64,000 nucleotides of DNA from the NCBI GenBank assembly GCA_963210345.1, contig OY723408.1:38018966-38082965 (forward strand), read 5' to 3'. The notes beneath the pieces were generated by a model. It did no database searches. It worked only from the letters and a program-made list of their open reading frames with translations, and was not told the origin of the DNA. Position 1 is the first letter of the stretch. Each line of letters opens with the position of its first letter. The translations under genes and the position numbers were made by a program. Positions 12,637 to 27,300 of the stretch are shown here, piece after piece. The stretch comes from Inga oerstediana (lineage: Eukaryota > Streptophyta > Magnoliopsida > Fabales > Fabaceae).

Positions 12637-15600
12637 TGGCGGTTGAGGACACAAACAGATGAATTTGACAACATTATTTGACATTCTAGAATCCACATGA
12701 AAAATGGAGTATATAGGTGGGTTTTCACCGCATTCCGAGACAGTGACGAAACTATCATTCTTTTGACCTCAAATTAGCCCAAATCTCGTTCGTGGCGGTT
12801 GAGGACACAAACAGATGAATTTGACAACATTATTTGACATTCTAGAATCCTTATGAAAAATGGAGTGGATAGGTGTGTTTTCACCGTATTCTGAGACAGT
12901 GACGAAACTATCATTCTTTTGACCTCAAATTAGCCCAAATCTCGTTCGTGGCGGTTGTTGACACAAACAGATGAATTTGAGAACATTATTTGACAATCTA
13001 GAATCCTCATGAAAAATGGAGTGGATAGGTGGGTTTTCACCGTATTACGAGACAGTGACCAAACTTTCATTCTTTTGATTTCAAATTAGCCCAAATCTCG
13101 TTCGTGGCGGTTGAGGACACAAACAGATGAATTTGACAACATTATTTGACATTCTATAATCCTTATGAAAAATGGAGTGGATAGGTGTGTTTTCACCGCA
13201 TTCTGAGACAGTGACGAAACTATCATTCTTTTGACCTCAAATTAGCCCAAATCTCGTTCGTGGCGGTTGAGGACACAAACAGATGAATTTGACAACATTA
13301 TTTGACAATCTAGAATCCTCATGAAAAATGGAGTGGATAGGTGGGTTTTCACCCCATTCCGAGACAGTGACGAAACTATCATTCTTTTGACTTCAAATTA
13401 GCCCAAATCTCGTTCATGGCGGTTGAGGACACAAACAGATGAATTTGACAACATTATTTGACATTCTAGAATCCGCTTGAAAAATGGAGTGGATAGGTGG
13501 GTTTTCACCGCATTCCGAGACAGTGACGAAACTATCATTCTTTTGCCCTCAAATTAGCCCAAATCTCGTTCGTGGCGGTTGAGGACACAAACAGATGAAT
13601 TTGACAACATTATTTGAAATTCTAGAATCCGCATGAAAAATGGAGTGGATAGGTGGGTTTTCACCGCATTCCGAGACAGTGACGAAACTATCATTCTTTT
13701 GCCCTCAAATTAGCACAAATCTCGTTCGTGGCTGTTGAGGACACAAACAGATGAATTTGACAACATTATTTGAAATTCTAGAATCCTCATGAAAAATGGA
13801 GTGGATAGGTGGGTTTTCACCGTATTACGAGACAGTGACCAAACTTTCATTCTTTTGATTTCAAATTAGCCCAAATCTCGTTCGTGGCGGTTGAGGACAC
13901 AAACAGATGAATTTGACAACATTATTTGACATTCTAGAATCCTCATGAAAAATGGAGTGGATAGGTGGGTTTTCAACCCATTCCGATACAGTGACCAAAC
14001 TTTCATTCTTTTGACCTCAAATTAGCCCAAATCTCGTTCGTGGCGGTTGAGGACACAAACAGATGAATTTGACAACATTATTTGACAATCTAGAATCCTC
14101 ATGAAAAATGGAGTGGATAGGTGGGTTTTCACCCCATTCCGAGACAGTGACGAAACTATCATTCTTTTGACATCAAATTAGCCCAAATCTCGTTCATGGC
14201 GGTTGAGGACACAAACAGATGAATTTGACAACATTATTTGACATTCTAGAATCCGCTTGAAAAATGGAGTGGATAGGTGGGTTTTCACCGCATTCCGAGA
14301 CAGTGACGAAACTATCATTCTTTTGCCCTCAAATTAGCCCAAATCTCGTTCGTGGCGGTTGAGGACACAAACAGATGAATTTGAAAACACTATTTGACAT
14401 TGTAGAATCCTCATGAAAAATGGAGTGGATAGGTGGGTTTTCACCGCATTCCGAGACAGTGACGAAACTATCATTCTTTTGCCCTCAAATTAGCACAAAT
14501 CTCGTTCGTGGCGGTTGAGGACACAAACAGATGAATTTGACAACATTATTTGAAATTCTAGAATCCTCATGAAAAATGGAGTGGATAGGTGGGTTTTCAC
14601 CGTATTACGAGACAGTGACCAAACTTTCATTCTTTTGATTTCAAATTAGCCCAAATCTCGTTCGTGGCGGTTGAGGACACAAACAGATGAATTTGACAAC
14701 ATTATTTGACATTCTAGAATCCTCATGAAAAATGAAGTGGATAGGTGGGTTTTCACCCCATTCCGATACAGTGACCAAACTTTCATTCTTTTGACCTCAA
14801 ATTAGCCCAAATCTTGTTCGTGGCGGTTGAGGACACAAACAGATGAATTTGACAACATTATTTGACAATCTAGAATCCTCATGAAAAATGGAGTGGATAG
14901 GTGGGTTTTCACCCCATTCCGAGACAGTGACGAAACTATCATTCTTTTGACATCAAATTAGCCCAAATCTCGTTCATGGCGGTTGAGGACACAAACAGAT
15001 GAATTTGACAACATTATTTGAAATTCTAGAATCCTCATGAAAAATGGAGTGGATAGGTGGGTTTTCACCGTATTACGAGACAGTGACCAAACTTTCATTC
15101 TTTTGATTTCAAATTAGCCCAAATCTCGTTCGTGGCGGTTGAGGACACAAACAGATGAATTTGACAACATTATTTGACATTCTAGAATCCGCTTGAAAAA
15201 TGGAGTGGATAGGTGGGTTTTCAACGCATTCCGAGACAGTGACGAAACAATCATTCTTTTGACCTCAAATTAGCCCAAATCTCGTTCGTGGCGGTTGAGG
15301 ACACAAACAGATGAATTTGACAACATTATTTGACATTCTAGAATCCGCATGAAAAATGGAGTATATAGGTGGGTTTTCACCGCATTCCGAGACAGTGACG
15401 AAACTATCATTCTTTTGACCTCAAATTAGCCCAAATCTCGTTCGTGGCGGTTGAGGACACAAACAGATGAATTTGACAACATTATTTGACATTCTAGAAT
15501 CCTTATGAAAAATGGAGTGGATAGGTGTGTTTTCACCGTATTCTGAGACAGTGACAAAACTATCATTCTTTTGACCACAAATTAGCCCAAATCTCGTTCG

Positions 15601-16499
15601 TGGCGGTTGTTGACACAAACAGATGAATTTGACAACATTATTTGACAATCTAGAATCCTCATGAAAAATGGAGTGGATAGGTGGGTTTTCACCGTATTAC
15701 GAGACAGTGACCAAACTTTCATTCTTTTGATGTCAAATTAGCCCAAATCTCGTTCGTGGCGGTTGAGGACACAAACAGATGAATTTGACAACATTATTTG
15801 ACATTCTAGAATCCTTATGAAAAATGGAGTGGATAGGTGTGTTTTCACCGCATTCTGAGACAGTGACGAAACTATCATTCTTTTGACCTCAAATTAGCCC
15901 AAATCTCGTTCGTGGCGGTTGAGGACACAAACAGATGAATTTGACAACATTATTTGACAATCTAGAATCCTCATGAAAAATGGAGTGGATAGGTGGGTTT
16001 TCACCCCATTCTGAGACAGTGACGAAACTATCATTCTTTTGACATCAAATTAGCCCAAATATCGTTCGTGGCGGTTGAGCGACACAAACAGATGAATTTG
16101 AAAACACTATTTGACATTTTAGAATCCTCATGAAAAATGGAGTGGATAGGTGGGTTTTCACCGCATTCCGAGACAGTGACGAAACTGTCATTCTTTTGCC
16201 CTCAAATTAGCACAAATCTCGTTCGTGGCGGTTGAGGACACAAACAGATGAATTTGACAACATTATTTGAAATTCTAGAATCCTCATGAAAAATGGAGTG
16301 GATAGGTGGGTTTTCACCGTATTACGAGACAGTGACCAAACTTTCATTCTTTTGATTTCAAATTAGCCCAAATCTCGTTCGTGGCGGTTGAGGACACAAA
16401 CAGATGAATTTGACAACATTATTTGACATTCTAGAATCCTCATGAAAAATGGAGTGGATAGGTGGGTTTTCACCCCATTCCGAGACAGTGACGAAACAA
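12637..16499. repeat. Mixed satellite segment with two gtatata blocks
   Basis: Two related runs, starting at 12,637 and 15,289, both read H (gtatatagg), B with gtattctgag, a ttgttgac monomer with gtattacgag, B, C. They share this order with 313-1,092. Between them lie C/E/A/F/D monomers. The 16,069 monomer is 157 bp with an extra c at 16,080 (gagcgac), exactly 96 monomers (14,976 bp) from the identical insertion at 1,104. At 15,571-15,580 the variant ttgaccacaa removes a recurrent minus-strand stop codon and creates a spurious 75-codon frame. Confidence 0.85.
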
Positions 16500-19077
16500 T
16501 CATTCTTTTGACCTCAAATTAGCCCAAATCTCGTTCGTGGCGGTTGAGGACACAAACAGATGAATTTGACAACATTATTTGACAATCTAGAATCCTCATG
16601 AAAAATGGAGTGGATAGGTGGGTTTTCACCCCATTCCGAGACAGTGACGAAACTATCATTCTTTTGACATCAAATTAGCCCAAATCTCGTTCATGGCGGT
16701 TGAGGACACAAACAGATGAATTTGACAACATTATTTGACATTCTAGAATCCGCTTGAAAAATGGAGTGGATAGGTGGGTTTTCACCGCATTCCGAGACAG
16801 TGACGAAACTATCATTCTTTTGCCCTCAAATTAGCCCAAATCTCGTTCGTGGCGGTTGAGGACACAAACAGATGAATTTGACAACATTATTTGAAATTCT
16901 AGAATCCGCATGAAAAATGGAGTGGATAGGTGGGTTTTCACCGCATTCCGAGACAGTGACGAAACTATCATTCTTTTGCCCTCAAATTAGCACAAATCTC
17001 GTTCGTGGCTGTTGAGGACACAAACAGATGAATTTGACAACATTATTTGAAATTCTAGAATCCTCATGAAAAATGGAGTGGATAGGTGGGTTTTCACCCC
17101 ATTCCGAGACAGTGACGAAACTATCATTCTTTTGACATCAAATTAGCCCAAATATCGTTCGTGGCGGTTGAGGACACAAACAGATGAATTTGAAAACACT
17201 ATTTGACATTTTAGAATCCTCATGAAAAATGGAGTGGATAGGTGGGTTTTCACCGCATTCCGAGACAGTGACGAAACTATCATTCTTTTGCCCTCAAATT
17301 AGCACAAATCTCGTTCGTGGCGGTTGAGGACACAAACAGATGAATTTGACAACATTATTTGAAATTCTAGAATCCTCATGAAAAATGGAGTGGATAGGTG
17401 GGTTTTCACCGTATTACGAGACAGTGACCAAACTTTCATTCTTTTGATTTCAAATTAGCCCAAATCTCGTTCGTGGCGGTTGAGGACACAAACAGATGAA
17501 TTTGACAACATTATTTGACATTCTAGAATCCTCATGAAAAATGAAGTGGATAGGTGGGTTTTCACCCCATTCCGATACAGTGACCAAACTTTCATTCTTT
17601 TGACCTCAAATTAGCCCAAATCTCGTTCGTGGCGGTTGAGGACACAAACAGATGAATTTGACAACATTATTTGACAATCTAGAATCCTCATGAAAAATGG
17701 AGTGGATAGGTGGGTTTTCACCCCATTCCGAGACAGTGACGAAACTATCATTCTTTTGACATCAAATTAGCCCAAATCTCGTTCATGGCGGTTGAGGACA
17801 CAAACAGATGAATTTGACAACATTATTTGACATTCTAGAATCCGCTTGAAAAATGGAGTGGATAGGTGGGTTTTCACCGCATTCCGAGACAGTGACGAAA
17901 CTATCATTCTTTTGCCCTCAAATTAGCCCAAATCTCGTTCGTGGCGGTTGAGGACACAAACAGATGAATTTGACAACATTATTTGAAATTCTAGAATCCG
18001 CATGAAAAATGGAGTGGATAGGTGGGTTTTCACCGCATTCCGAGACAGTGACGAAACTATCATTCTTTTGCCCTCAAATTAGCACAAATCTCGTTCGTGG
18101 CTGTTGAGGACACAAACAGATGAATTTGACAACATTATTTGAAATTCTAGAATCCTCATGAAAAATGGAGTGGATAGGTGGGTTTTCACCCCATTCCGAG
18201 ACAGTGACGAAACTATCATTCTTTTGACATCAAATTAGCCCAAATATCGTTCGTGGCGGTTGAGGACACAAACAGATGAATTTGAAAACACTATTTGACA
18301 TTTTAGAATCCTCATGAAAAATGGAGTGGATAGGTGGGTTTTCACCGCATTCCGAGACAGTGACGAAACTATCATTCTTTTGCCCTCAAATTAGCACAAA
18401 TCTCGTTCGTGGCGGTTGAGGACACAAACAGATGAATTTGACAACATTATTTGAAATTCTAGAATCCTCATGAAAAATGGAGTGGATAGGTGGGTTTTCA
18501 CCGTATTACGAGACAGTGACCAAACTTTCATTCTTTTGATTTCAAATTAGCCCAAATCTCGTTCGTGGCGGTTGAGGACACAAACAGATGAATTTGACAA
18601 CATTATTTGACATTCTAGAATCCTCATGAAAAATGAAGTGGATAGGTGGGTTTTCACCCCATTCCGATACAGTGACCAAACTTTCATTCTTTTGACCTCA
18701 AATTAGCCCAAATCTCGTTCGTGGCGGTTGAGGACACAAACAGATGAATTTGACAACATTATTTGACAATCTAGAATCCTCATGAAAAATGGAGTGGATA
18801 GGTGGGTTTTCACCCCATTCCGAGACAGTGACGAAACTATCATTCTTTTGACATCAAATTAGCCCAAATCTCGTTCATGGCGGTTGAGGACACAAACAGA
18901 TGAATTTGACAACATTATTTGACATTCTAGAATCCGCTTGAAAAATGGAGTGGATAGGTGGGTTTTCACCGCATTCCGAGACAGTGACGAAACTATCATT
19001 CTTTTGCCCTCAAATTAGCCCAAATCTCGTTCGTGGCGGTTGAGGACACAAACAGATGAATTTGACAACATTATTTG
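16500..19077. repeat. 7-mer HOR (1,092 bp), about 2.4 copies
   Basis: Sequence 16,500-17,985 matches 17,592-19,077 at offset 1,092 (7 x 156) with no mismatch seen. The unit, counted from the monomer at 16,538, is C, E, an aaattctag/gccctc monomer, a tggctg monomer that is A-like in front and C-like behind, D, A, F with aaatgaag. Shared rare marks are tggctgttg (17,006 and 18,098) and aaatgaag. Identity begins inside the monomer at 16,382 (after its position 118), so the exchange point was not at my monomer boundary. Confidence 0.9.
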
Positions 19078-19501
19078 ACATTCTAGAATCCTCATGAAAA
19101 ATGAAGTGGATAGGTGGGTTTTCACCCCATTCCGATACAGTGACCAAACTTTCATTCTTTTGACCTCAAATTAGCCCAAATCTCGTTCGTGGCGGTTGAG
19201 GACACAAACAGATGAATTTGACAACATTATTTGACAATCTAGAATCCTCATGAAAAATGGAGTGGATAGGTGGGTTTTCACCCCATTCCGAGACAGTGAC
19301 GAAACTATCATTCTTTTGACATCAAATTAGCCCAAATCTCGTTCATGGCGGTTGAGGACACAAACAGATGAATTTGACAACATTATTTGACATTCTAGAA
19401 TCCGCTTGAAAAATGGAGTGGATAGGTGGGTTTTCACCGCATTCCGAGACAGTGACGAAACTATCATTCTTTTGCCCTCAAATTAGCCCAAATCTCGTTC
19501 G
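18566..19501. repeat. 3-mer F-C-E (468 bp), two copies
   Basis: Three monomers, F (aaatgaag, ccgatac), C (caatctag, gacatc) and E (ccgcttg, gccctc), occupy 18,566-19,033 and repeat at 19,034-19,501. Copies look identical by eye and diverge where the next monomer switches to aaattctag at 19,546. This trimer sits at the right end of the 7-mer HOR and appears to be a further internal duplication of it. Confidence 0.88.
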
Positions 19502-20593
19502 TGGCGGTTGAGGACACAAACAGATGAATTTGACAACATTATTTGAAATTCTAGAATCCGCATGAAAAATGGAGTGGATAGGTGGGTTTTCACCGCATTC
19601 CGAGACAGTGACGAAACAATCATTCTTTTGACATCAAATTAGCACAAATCTCGTTCGTGGCGGTTGAGGACACAAACAGATGAATTTGACAACATTATTT
19701 GAAATTCTAGAATCCTCATGAAAAATGGAGTGGATAGGTGGGTTTTCACCGTATTACGAGACAGTGACCAAACTTTCATTCTTTTGATTTCAAATTAGCC
19801 CAAATCTCGTTCGTGGCGGTTGAGGACACAAACAGATGAATTTGACAACATTATTTGACACTCTAGAATCCACATGAAAAATGGAGTGGATAGGTGGGTT
19901 TTCACCGCATTCTGAGACAGTGACGAAACTATCATTCTTTTGACCTCAAATTAGCCCAAATCTCCTTCGTGGCGGTTGAGGACACAAACAGATGAATTTG
20001 ACAACATTATTTGACATTCTAGAATCCTCATGAAAAATGGAGTGGATAGGTGGGTTTTCACCGTATTCCGAGACAGTGACGAAACTATCATTCTTTTGCC
20101 CTCAAATTAGCCCAAATCTCGTTCATGGCGGTTGAGGACACAAACAGATGAATTTGACAACATTATTTGACATTCTAGAATCCGCTTGAAAAATGGAGTG
20201 GATAGGTGGATTTTCACCGCATTCCGAGACAGTGACGAAACTATCATTCTTTTGCCCTCAAATTAGCCCAAATCTCGTTCGTGGCGGTTGAGGACACAAA
20301 CAGATGAATTTGACAACATTATTTGAAATTCTAGAATCCGCATGAAAAATGGAATGGATAGGTGGGTTTTCACCGCTTTCCGAGACAGTGACGAAACAAT
20401 CATTCTTTTGACCTCAAATTAGCCCAAATCTCGTTCGTGGCGGTTGAGGACACAAACAGATGAATTTGACAACATTAGTTGACATTCTAGAATCCGCATG
20501 AAAAATGGAATATATAGGTGGGTTTTCACCGCATTCCGAGATAGTGACGAAACTATCATTCTTTTGACCTCAAATTAGCCCAAATCTCGTTCG
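19502..20593. repeat. Seven-monomer linker matching a block 7.8 kb upstream
   Basis: Order is G, A, then monomers at 19,814 (acactctag, ccacatg, tctccttcg) and 19,970 (gtattccgag, gccctc), E, G (ggaatgg, gctttccgag) and H (aatatatagg, gatagtg). The 19,814 monomer is exactly 7,800 bp (50 monomers) from its counterpart at 12,014. The 19,970 monomer is full length and lacks the 12,170 copy's deletion, so the deletion came after the copies separated or was lost here. Confidence 0.85.
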
Positions 20594-23500
20594 TGGCGGT
20601 TGAGGACACAAACAGATGAATTTGACAACATTATTTGACAATCTAGAATCCTCATGAAAAATGGAGTGGATAGGTGGGTTTTCACCCCATTCCGAGACAG
20701 TGACGAAACTATCATTCTTTTGACATCAAATTAGCCCAAATATCGTTCGTGGCGGTTGAGGACACAAACAGATGAATTTGAAAACACTATTTGACATTTT
20801 AGAATCCTCATGAAAAATGGAGTGGATAGGTGGGTTTTCACCGCATTCCGAGACAGTGACGAAACTATCATTCTTTTGCCCTCAAATTAGCACAAATCTC
20901 GTTCGTGGCGGTTGAGGACACAAACAGATGAATTTGACAACATTATTTGAAATTCTAGAATCCTCATGAAAAATGGAGTGGATAGGTGGGTTTTCACCGT
21001 ATTACGAGACAGTGACCAAACTTTCATTCTTTTGATTTCAAATTAGCCCAAATCTCGTTCGTGGCGGTTGAGGACACAAACAGATGAATTTGACAACATT
21101 TTTTGACATTCTAGAATCCTCATGAAAAATGAAGTGGATAGGTGGGTTTTCACCCCATTCCGATACAGTGACCAAACTTTCATTCTTTTGACCTCAAATT
21201 AGCCCAAATCTCGTTCGTGGCGGTTGAGGACACAAACAGATGAATTTGACAACATTATTTGACAATCTAGAATCCTCATGAAAAATGGAGTGGATAGGTG
21301 GGTTTTCACCCCATTCCGAGACAGTGACGAAACTATCATTCTTTTGACATCAAATTAGCCCAAATCTCGTTCCTGGCGGTTGAGGACACAAACAGATGAA
21401 TTAGACAACATTATTTGACATTCTAGAATCCGCTTGAAAAATGGAGTGGATAGGTGGGTTTTCACCGCATTCCGAGACAGTGACGAAACTATCATTCTTT
21501 TGCCCTCAAATTAGCCCAAATCTCGTTCGTGGCGGTTGAGGACACAAACAGATGAATTTGACAACATTATTTGAAATTCTAGAATCCGCATGAAAAATGG
21601 AGTGGATAGGTGGGTTTTCACCGCATTCCGAGACAGTGACGAAACAATCATTCTTTTGACCTCAAATTAGCCCAAATCTCGTTCGTGGCGGTTGAGGACA
21701 CAAACAGATGAATTTGACAACATTATTTGACATTCTAGAATCCGCATGAAAAATGGAGTGGATAGGTGGGTTTTCACCGCATTCCGAGACAGTGACGAAA
21801 CTATCATTCTTTTGACCTCAAATTAGCCCAAATATCGTTCGTGGCGGTTGAGGACACAAACAGATGAATTTGAAAACACTATTTGACATTCTAGAATCCT
21901 TATGAAAAATGGAGTGGATAGGTGTGTTTTCTCCGCATTCTGAGACAGTGACGAAACTATCATTCTTTTGACCTCAAATTAGCCCAAATCTCGTTCGTGG
22001 CGGTTGAGCACACAAACATATGAATTTGACAACATTATTTGACAATCTAGAATCCTCATGAAAAATGGAGTGGATAGGTGGGTTTTCACCCCATTCCGAG
22101 ACAGTGACGAAACTATCATTCTTTTGACATCAAATTAGCCCAAATATCGTTCGTGGCGGTTGAGGACACAAACAGATGAATTTGAAAACACTATTTGACA
22201 TTTTAGAATCCTCATGAAAAATGGAGTGGATAGGTGGGTTTTCACTGCATTCCGAGACAGTGACGAAACTATCATTCTTTTGCCCTCAAATTAGCACAAA
22301 TCTCGTTCGTGGCGGTTGAGGACACAAACAGATGAATTTGACAACATTATTTGAAATTCTAGAATCCTCATGAAAAATGGAGTGGATAGGTGGGTTTTCA
22401 CCGTATTACGAGACAGTGACCAAACTTTCATTCTTTTGATTTCAAATTAGCCCAAATCTCGTTCGTGGCGGTTGAGGACACAAACAGATGAATTTGACAA
22501 CATTATTTGACATTCTAGAATCCTCATGAAAAATGGAGTGGATAGGTGGGTTTTCAACCCATTCCGATACAGTGACCAAACTTTCATTCTTTTGACCTCA
22601 AATTAGCCCAAATCTCGTTCGTGGCGGTTGAGGACACAAACAGATGAATTTGACAACATTATTTGACAATCTAGAATCCTCATGAAAAATGGAGTGGATA
22701 GGTGGGTTTTCACCCCATTCCGAGACAGTGACGAAACTATCATTCTTTTGACATCAAATTAGCCCAAATCTCGTTCATGGCGGTTGAGGATACAAACAGA
22801 TGAATTTGACAATATTATTTGACATTCTAGAATCCGCTTGAAAAATGGAGTGGATAGGTGGGTTTTCACCGCATTCCGAGACAGTGACGAAACTATCATT
22901 CTTTTGCCCTCAAATTAGCCCAAATCTCGTTCGTGGCGGTTGAGGACACAAACAGATGAATTTGACAACATTATTTGAAATTCTAGAATCCGCATGAAAA
23001 ATGGAGTGGATAGGTGGGTTTTCACCGCATTCCGAGACAGTGACGAAACAATCATTCTTTTGACCTCAAATTAGCCCAAATCTCGATCGTGGCGGTTGAG
23101 GACACAAACAGATGAATTTGACAACATTATTTGACATTCTAGAATCCGCATGAAAAATGGAGTGGATAGGTGGGTTTTCACCGCATTCCGAGACAGTGAC
23201 GAAACTATCATTCTTTTGACCTCAAATTAGCCCAAATCTCGTTCGTGGCGGTTGAGGACACAAACAGATGAATTTGACAACATTATTTGACATTCTAGAA
23301 TCCTTATGAAAAATGGAGTGGATAGGTGTGTTTTCACCGCATTCTGAGACAGTGACGAAACTATCATTCTTTTGACCTCAAATTAGCCCAAATCTCGTTC
23401 GTGGCGGTTGAGGACACAAACAGATGAATTTGACAACATTATTTGACAATCTAGAATCCTCATGAAAAATGGAGTGGATAGGTGGGTTTTCACCCCATTC

Positions 23501-24337
23501 CGAGACAGTGACGAAACTATCATTCTTTTGACATCAAATTAGCCCAAATATCGTTCGTGGCGGTTGAGGACACAAACAGATGAATTTGAAAACACTATTT
23601 GACATTTTAGAATCCTCATGAAAAATGGAGTGGATAGGTGGGTTTTCACTGCATTCCGAGACAGTGACGAAACTATCATTCTTTTGCCCTCAAATTAGCA
23701 CAAATCTCGTTCGTGGCGGTTGAGGACACAAACAGATGAATTTGACAACATTATTTGAAATTCTAGAATCCTCATGAAAAATGGAGTGGATAGGTGGGTT
23801 TTCACCGTATTACGAGACAGTGACCAAACTTTCATTCTTTTGATTTCAAATTAGCCCAAATCTCGTTCGTGGCGGTTGAGGACACAAACAGATGAATTTG
23901 ACAACATTATTTGACATTCTAGAATCCTCATGAAAAATGGAGTGGATAGGTGGGTTTTCAACCCATTCCAATACAGTGACCAAACTTTCATTCTTTTGAC
24001 CTCAAATTAGCCCAAATCTCGTTCGTGGCGGTTGAGGACACAAACAGATGAATTTGACAACATTATTTGACAATCTAGAATCCTCATGAAAAATGGAGTG
24101 GATAGGTGGGTTTTCACCCCATTCCGAGACAGTGACGAAACTATCATTCTTTTGACATCAAATTAGCCCAAATCTCGTTCATGGCGGTTGAGGACACAAA
24201 CAGATGAATTTGACAACATTATTTGACATTCTAGAATCCGCTTGAAAAATGGAGTGGATAGGTGGGTTTTCACCGCATTCCGAGACAGTGACGAAACTAT
24301 CATTCTTTTGCCCTCAAATTAGCCCAAATCTCGTTCG
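20594..24337. repeat. 9-mer HOR (1,404 bp), two full copies plus six monomers
   Basis: Unit order is C D A F C E G H B. Copies: 20,594-21,997, 21,998-23,401, and a partial third, 23,402-24,337 (C D A F C E). Copies differ by scattered single bases: tcctggcgg and ttagac in copy 1, caatatt and gatacaaac in copy 2, and F changes from caccccatt to caacccatt in copies 2 and 3. The monomer at 21,842 is D-like at its front (gaaaacactatttgac) and B-like behind (ccttatg, tgtg). This order is the simplest version of the subtype order seen elsewhere. Confidence 0.9.
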
Positions 24338-27300
24338 TGGCGGTTAAGGACACAAACAGATGAATTTGACAACATTATTTGACATTCTAGAATCCTTATG
24401 AAAAATGGAGTGGATAGGTGTGTTTTCACCGCATTCTGAGACAGTGACGAAACTATCATTCTTTTGACCTCAAATTAGCCCAAATCTCGTTCGTGGCGGT
24501 TGAGGACACAAACAGATGAATTTGACAACATTATTTGAAATTCTAGAATCCTCATGAAAAATGGAGTGGATAGGTGGGTTTTCACCGTATTACGAGACAG
24601 TGACCAAACTTTCATTCTTTTGATTTCAAATTAGCCCAAATCTCGTTCGTGGCGGTTGAGGACACAAACAGATGAATTTGACAACATTATTTGAAATTCT
24701 AGAATCCTCATGAAAAATGGAGTGGATAGGTGGGTTTTCACCGTATTACGAGACAGTGACCAAACTTTCATTCTTTTGATTTCAAATTAGCCCAAATCTC
24801 GTTCGTGGCGGTTGAGGACACAAACAGATGAATTTGACAACATTATTTGACATTCTAGAATCCTTATGAAAAATGGAGTGGATAGGTGTGTTTTCACCGG
24901 ATTCTGAGACAGTGACGAAACTATCATTCTTTTGACCTCAAATTAGCCCAAATCTCGTTCGTGGCGGTTGAGGACACAAACAGATGAATTTGACAACATT
25001 ATTTGAAATTCTAGAATCCGCATGAAAAATGGAGTGGATAGGTGGGTTTTCACCGCATTCCGAGACAGTGACCAAACTTTCATTCTTTTGATTTCAAATT
25101 AGCCCAAATCTCGTTCGTGGCGGTTGAGGACACAAACAGCTGAATTTGACAACATTATTTGACATTCTAGAATCCTCATGAAAAATGGAGTGGATAGGTG
25201 GGTTTTCACCGCATTCTGAGACAGTGACGAAACTATCATTCTTTTGACCTCAAATTAGCCCAAATCTCGTTCGTGGCGGTTGAGGACACAAACAGATGAA
25301 TTTGACAACATTATTTGACATTCTAGAATCCTCATGAAAAATGGAGTGGATAGGTGGGTTTTCACCCCATTCCGAGACAGTGACGAAACTATCATTCTTT
25401 TGACATCAAATTAGCCCAAATCTCGTTCATGGCGGTTGTGGACACAAACAGATGAATTTGACAACATTATTTGACATTCTAGAATCCGCTTGAAAAATGG
25501 AGTGGATAGGTGGGTTTTCACCGCATTCCGAGACAGTGACGAGACTATCATTCTTTTGCCCTCAAATTAGCCCAAATCTCGTTCGTGGCGGTTGAGGACA
25601 CAAACAGATGAATTTGACAACATTATTTGACATTCTAGAATCCTTATGAAAAATGGAGTGGATAGGTGTGTTTTCACCGCATTCTGAGACAGTGACGAAA
25701 CTATCATTCTTTTGACCTCAAATTAGCCCAAATCTCGTTCGTGGCGGTTGAGGACACAAACAGATGAATTTGACAACATTATTTGAAATTCTAGAATCCT
25801 CATGAAAAATGGAGTGGATAGGTGGGTTTTCACCGTATTACGAGACAGTGACCAAACTTTCATTCTTTTGATTTCAAATTAGCCCAAATCTCGTTCGTGG
25901 CGGTTGAGGACACAAACAGATGAATTTGACAACATTATTTGAAATTCTAGAATCCTCATGAAAAATGGAGTGGATAGGTGGGTTTTCACCGTATTACGAG
26001 ACAGTGACCAAACTTTCATTCTTTTGATTTCAAATTAGCCCAAATCTCGTTCGTGGCGGTTGAGGACACAAACAGATGAATTTGACAACATTATTTGACA
26101 TTCTAGAATCCTTATGAAAAATGGAGTGGATAGGTGTGTTTTCACCGGATTCTGAGAAAGTGACGAAACTATCATTCTTTTGACCTCAAATTAGCCCAAA
26201 TCTCGTTCGTGGCGGTTGAGGACACAAACAGATGAATTTGACAACATTATTTGAAATTCTAGAATCCGCATGAAAAATGGAGTGGATAGGTGGGTTTTCA
26301 CCGCATTCCGAGACAGTGACCAAACTTTCATTCTTTTGATTTCAAATTAGCCCAAATCTCGTTCGTGGCGGTTGAGGACACAAACAGATGAATTTGACAA
26401 CATTATTTGACATTCTAGAATCCTCATGAAAAATGGAGTGGATAGGTGGGTTTTCACCCCATTCCGATACAGTGACCAAACTTTCATTCTTTTGACCTCA
26501 AATTAGCCCAAATCTCGTTCGTGGCGGTTGAGGACACAAACAGATGAATTTGACAACATTATTTGACAATCTAGAATCCTCATGAAAAATGGAGTGGATA
26601 GGTGGGTTTTCACCCCATTCCGAGACAGTGACGAAACTATCATTCTTTTGACATCAAATTAGCCCAAATCTCGTTCATGGCGGTTGAGGACACAAACAGA
26701 TGAATTTGACAACATTATTTGACAGTCTAGAATCCGCTTGAAAAATGGAGTGGATAGGTGGGTTTTCACCGCATTCCGAGACAGTGACGAAACTATCATT
26801 CTTTTGCCCTCAAATTAGCCCAAATCTCGTTCGTGGCGGTTGAGGACACAAACAGATGAATTTGACAACATTATTTGAAATTCTAGAATCCGCATGAAAA
26901 ATGGAGTGGATAGGTGGGTTTTCACCGCATTCCGAGACAGTGACGAAACTATCATTCTTTTGACCTCAAATTAGCCCAAATCTCGTTCGTGGCGGTTGAG
27001 GACACAAACAGATGAATTTGACAACATTATTTGACATTCTAGAATCCGCATGAAAAATGGAGTGGATAGGTGGGTTTTCACCGCATTCCGAGACAGTGAC
27101 GAAACTATCATTCTTTTGACCTCAAATTAGCCCAAATCTCGTTCGTGGCGGTTGAGGACACAAACAGATGAATTTGACAACATTATTTGACATTCTAGAA
27201 TCCTTATGAAAAATGGAGTGGATAGGTGTGTTTTCACCGCATTCTGAGACAGTGACGAAACTATCATTCTTTTGACCTCAAATTAGCCCAAATCTCGTTC

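Noticed and set aside
15421..15648. 75-codon minus-strand open frame
   Set aside because: It is read through one and a half satellite monomers; it opens because ttgaccacaa replaces the usual ttgacctcaa and removes a TGA. The protein repeats itself at 52-residue spacing and has no recognisable domain.
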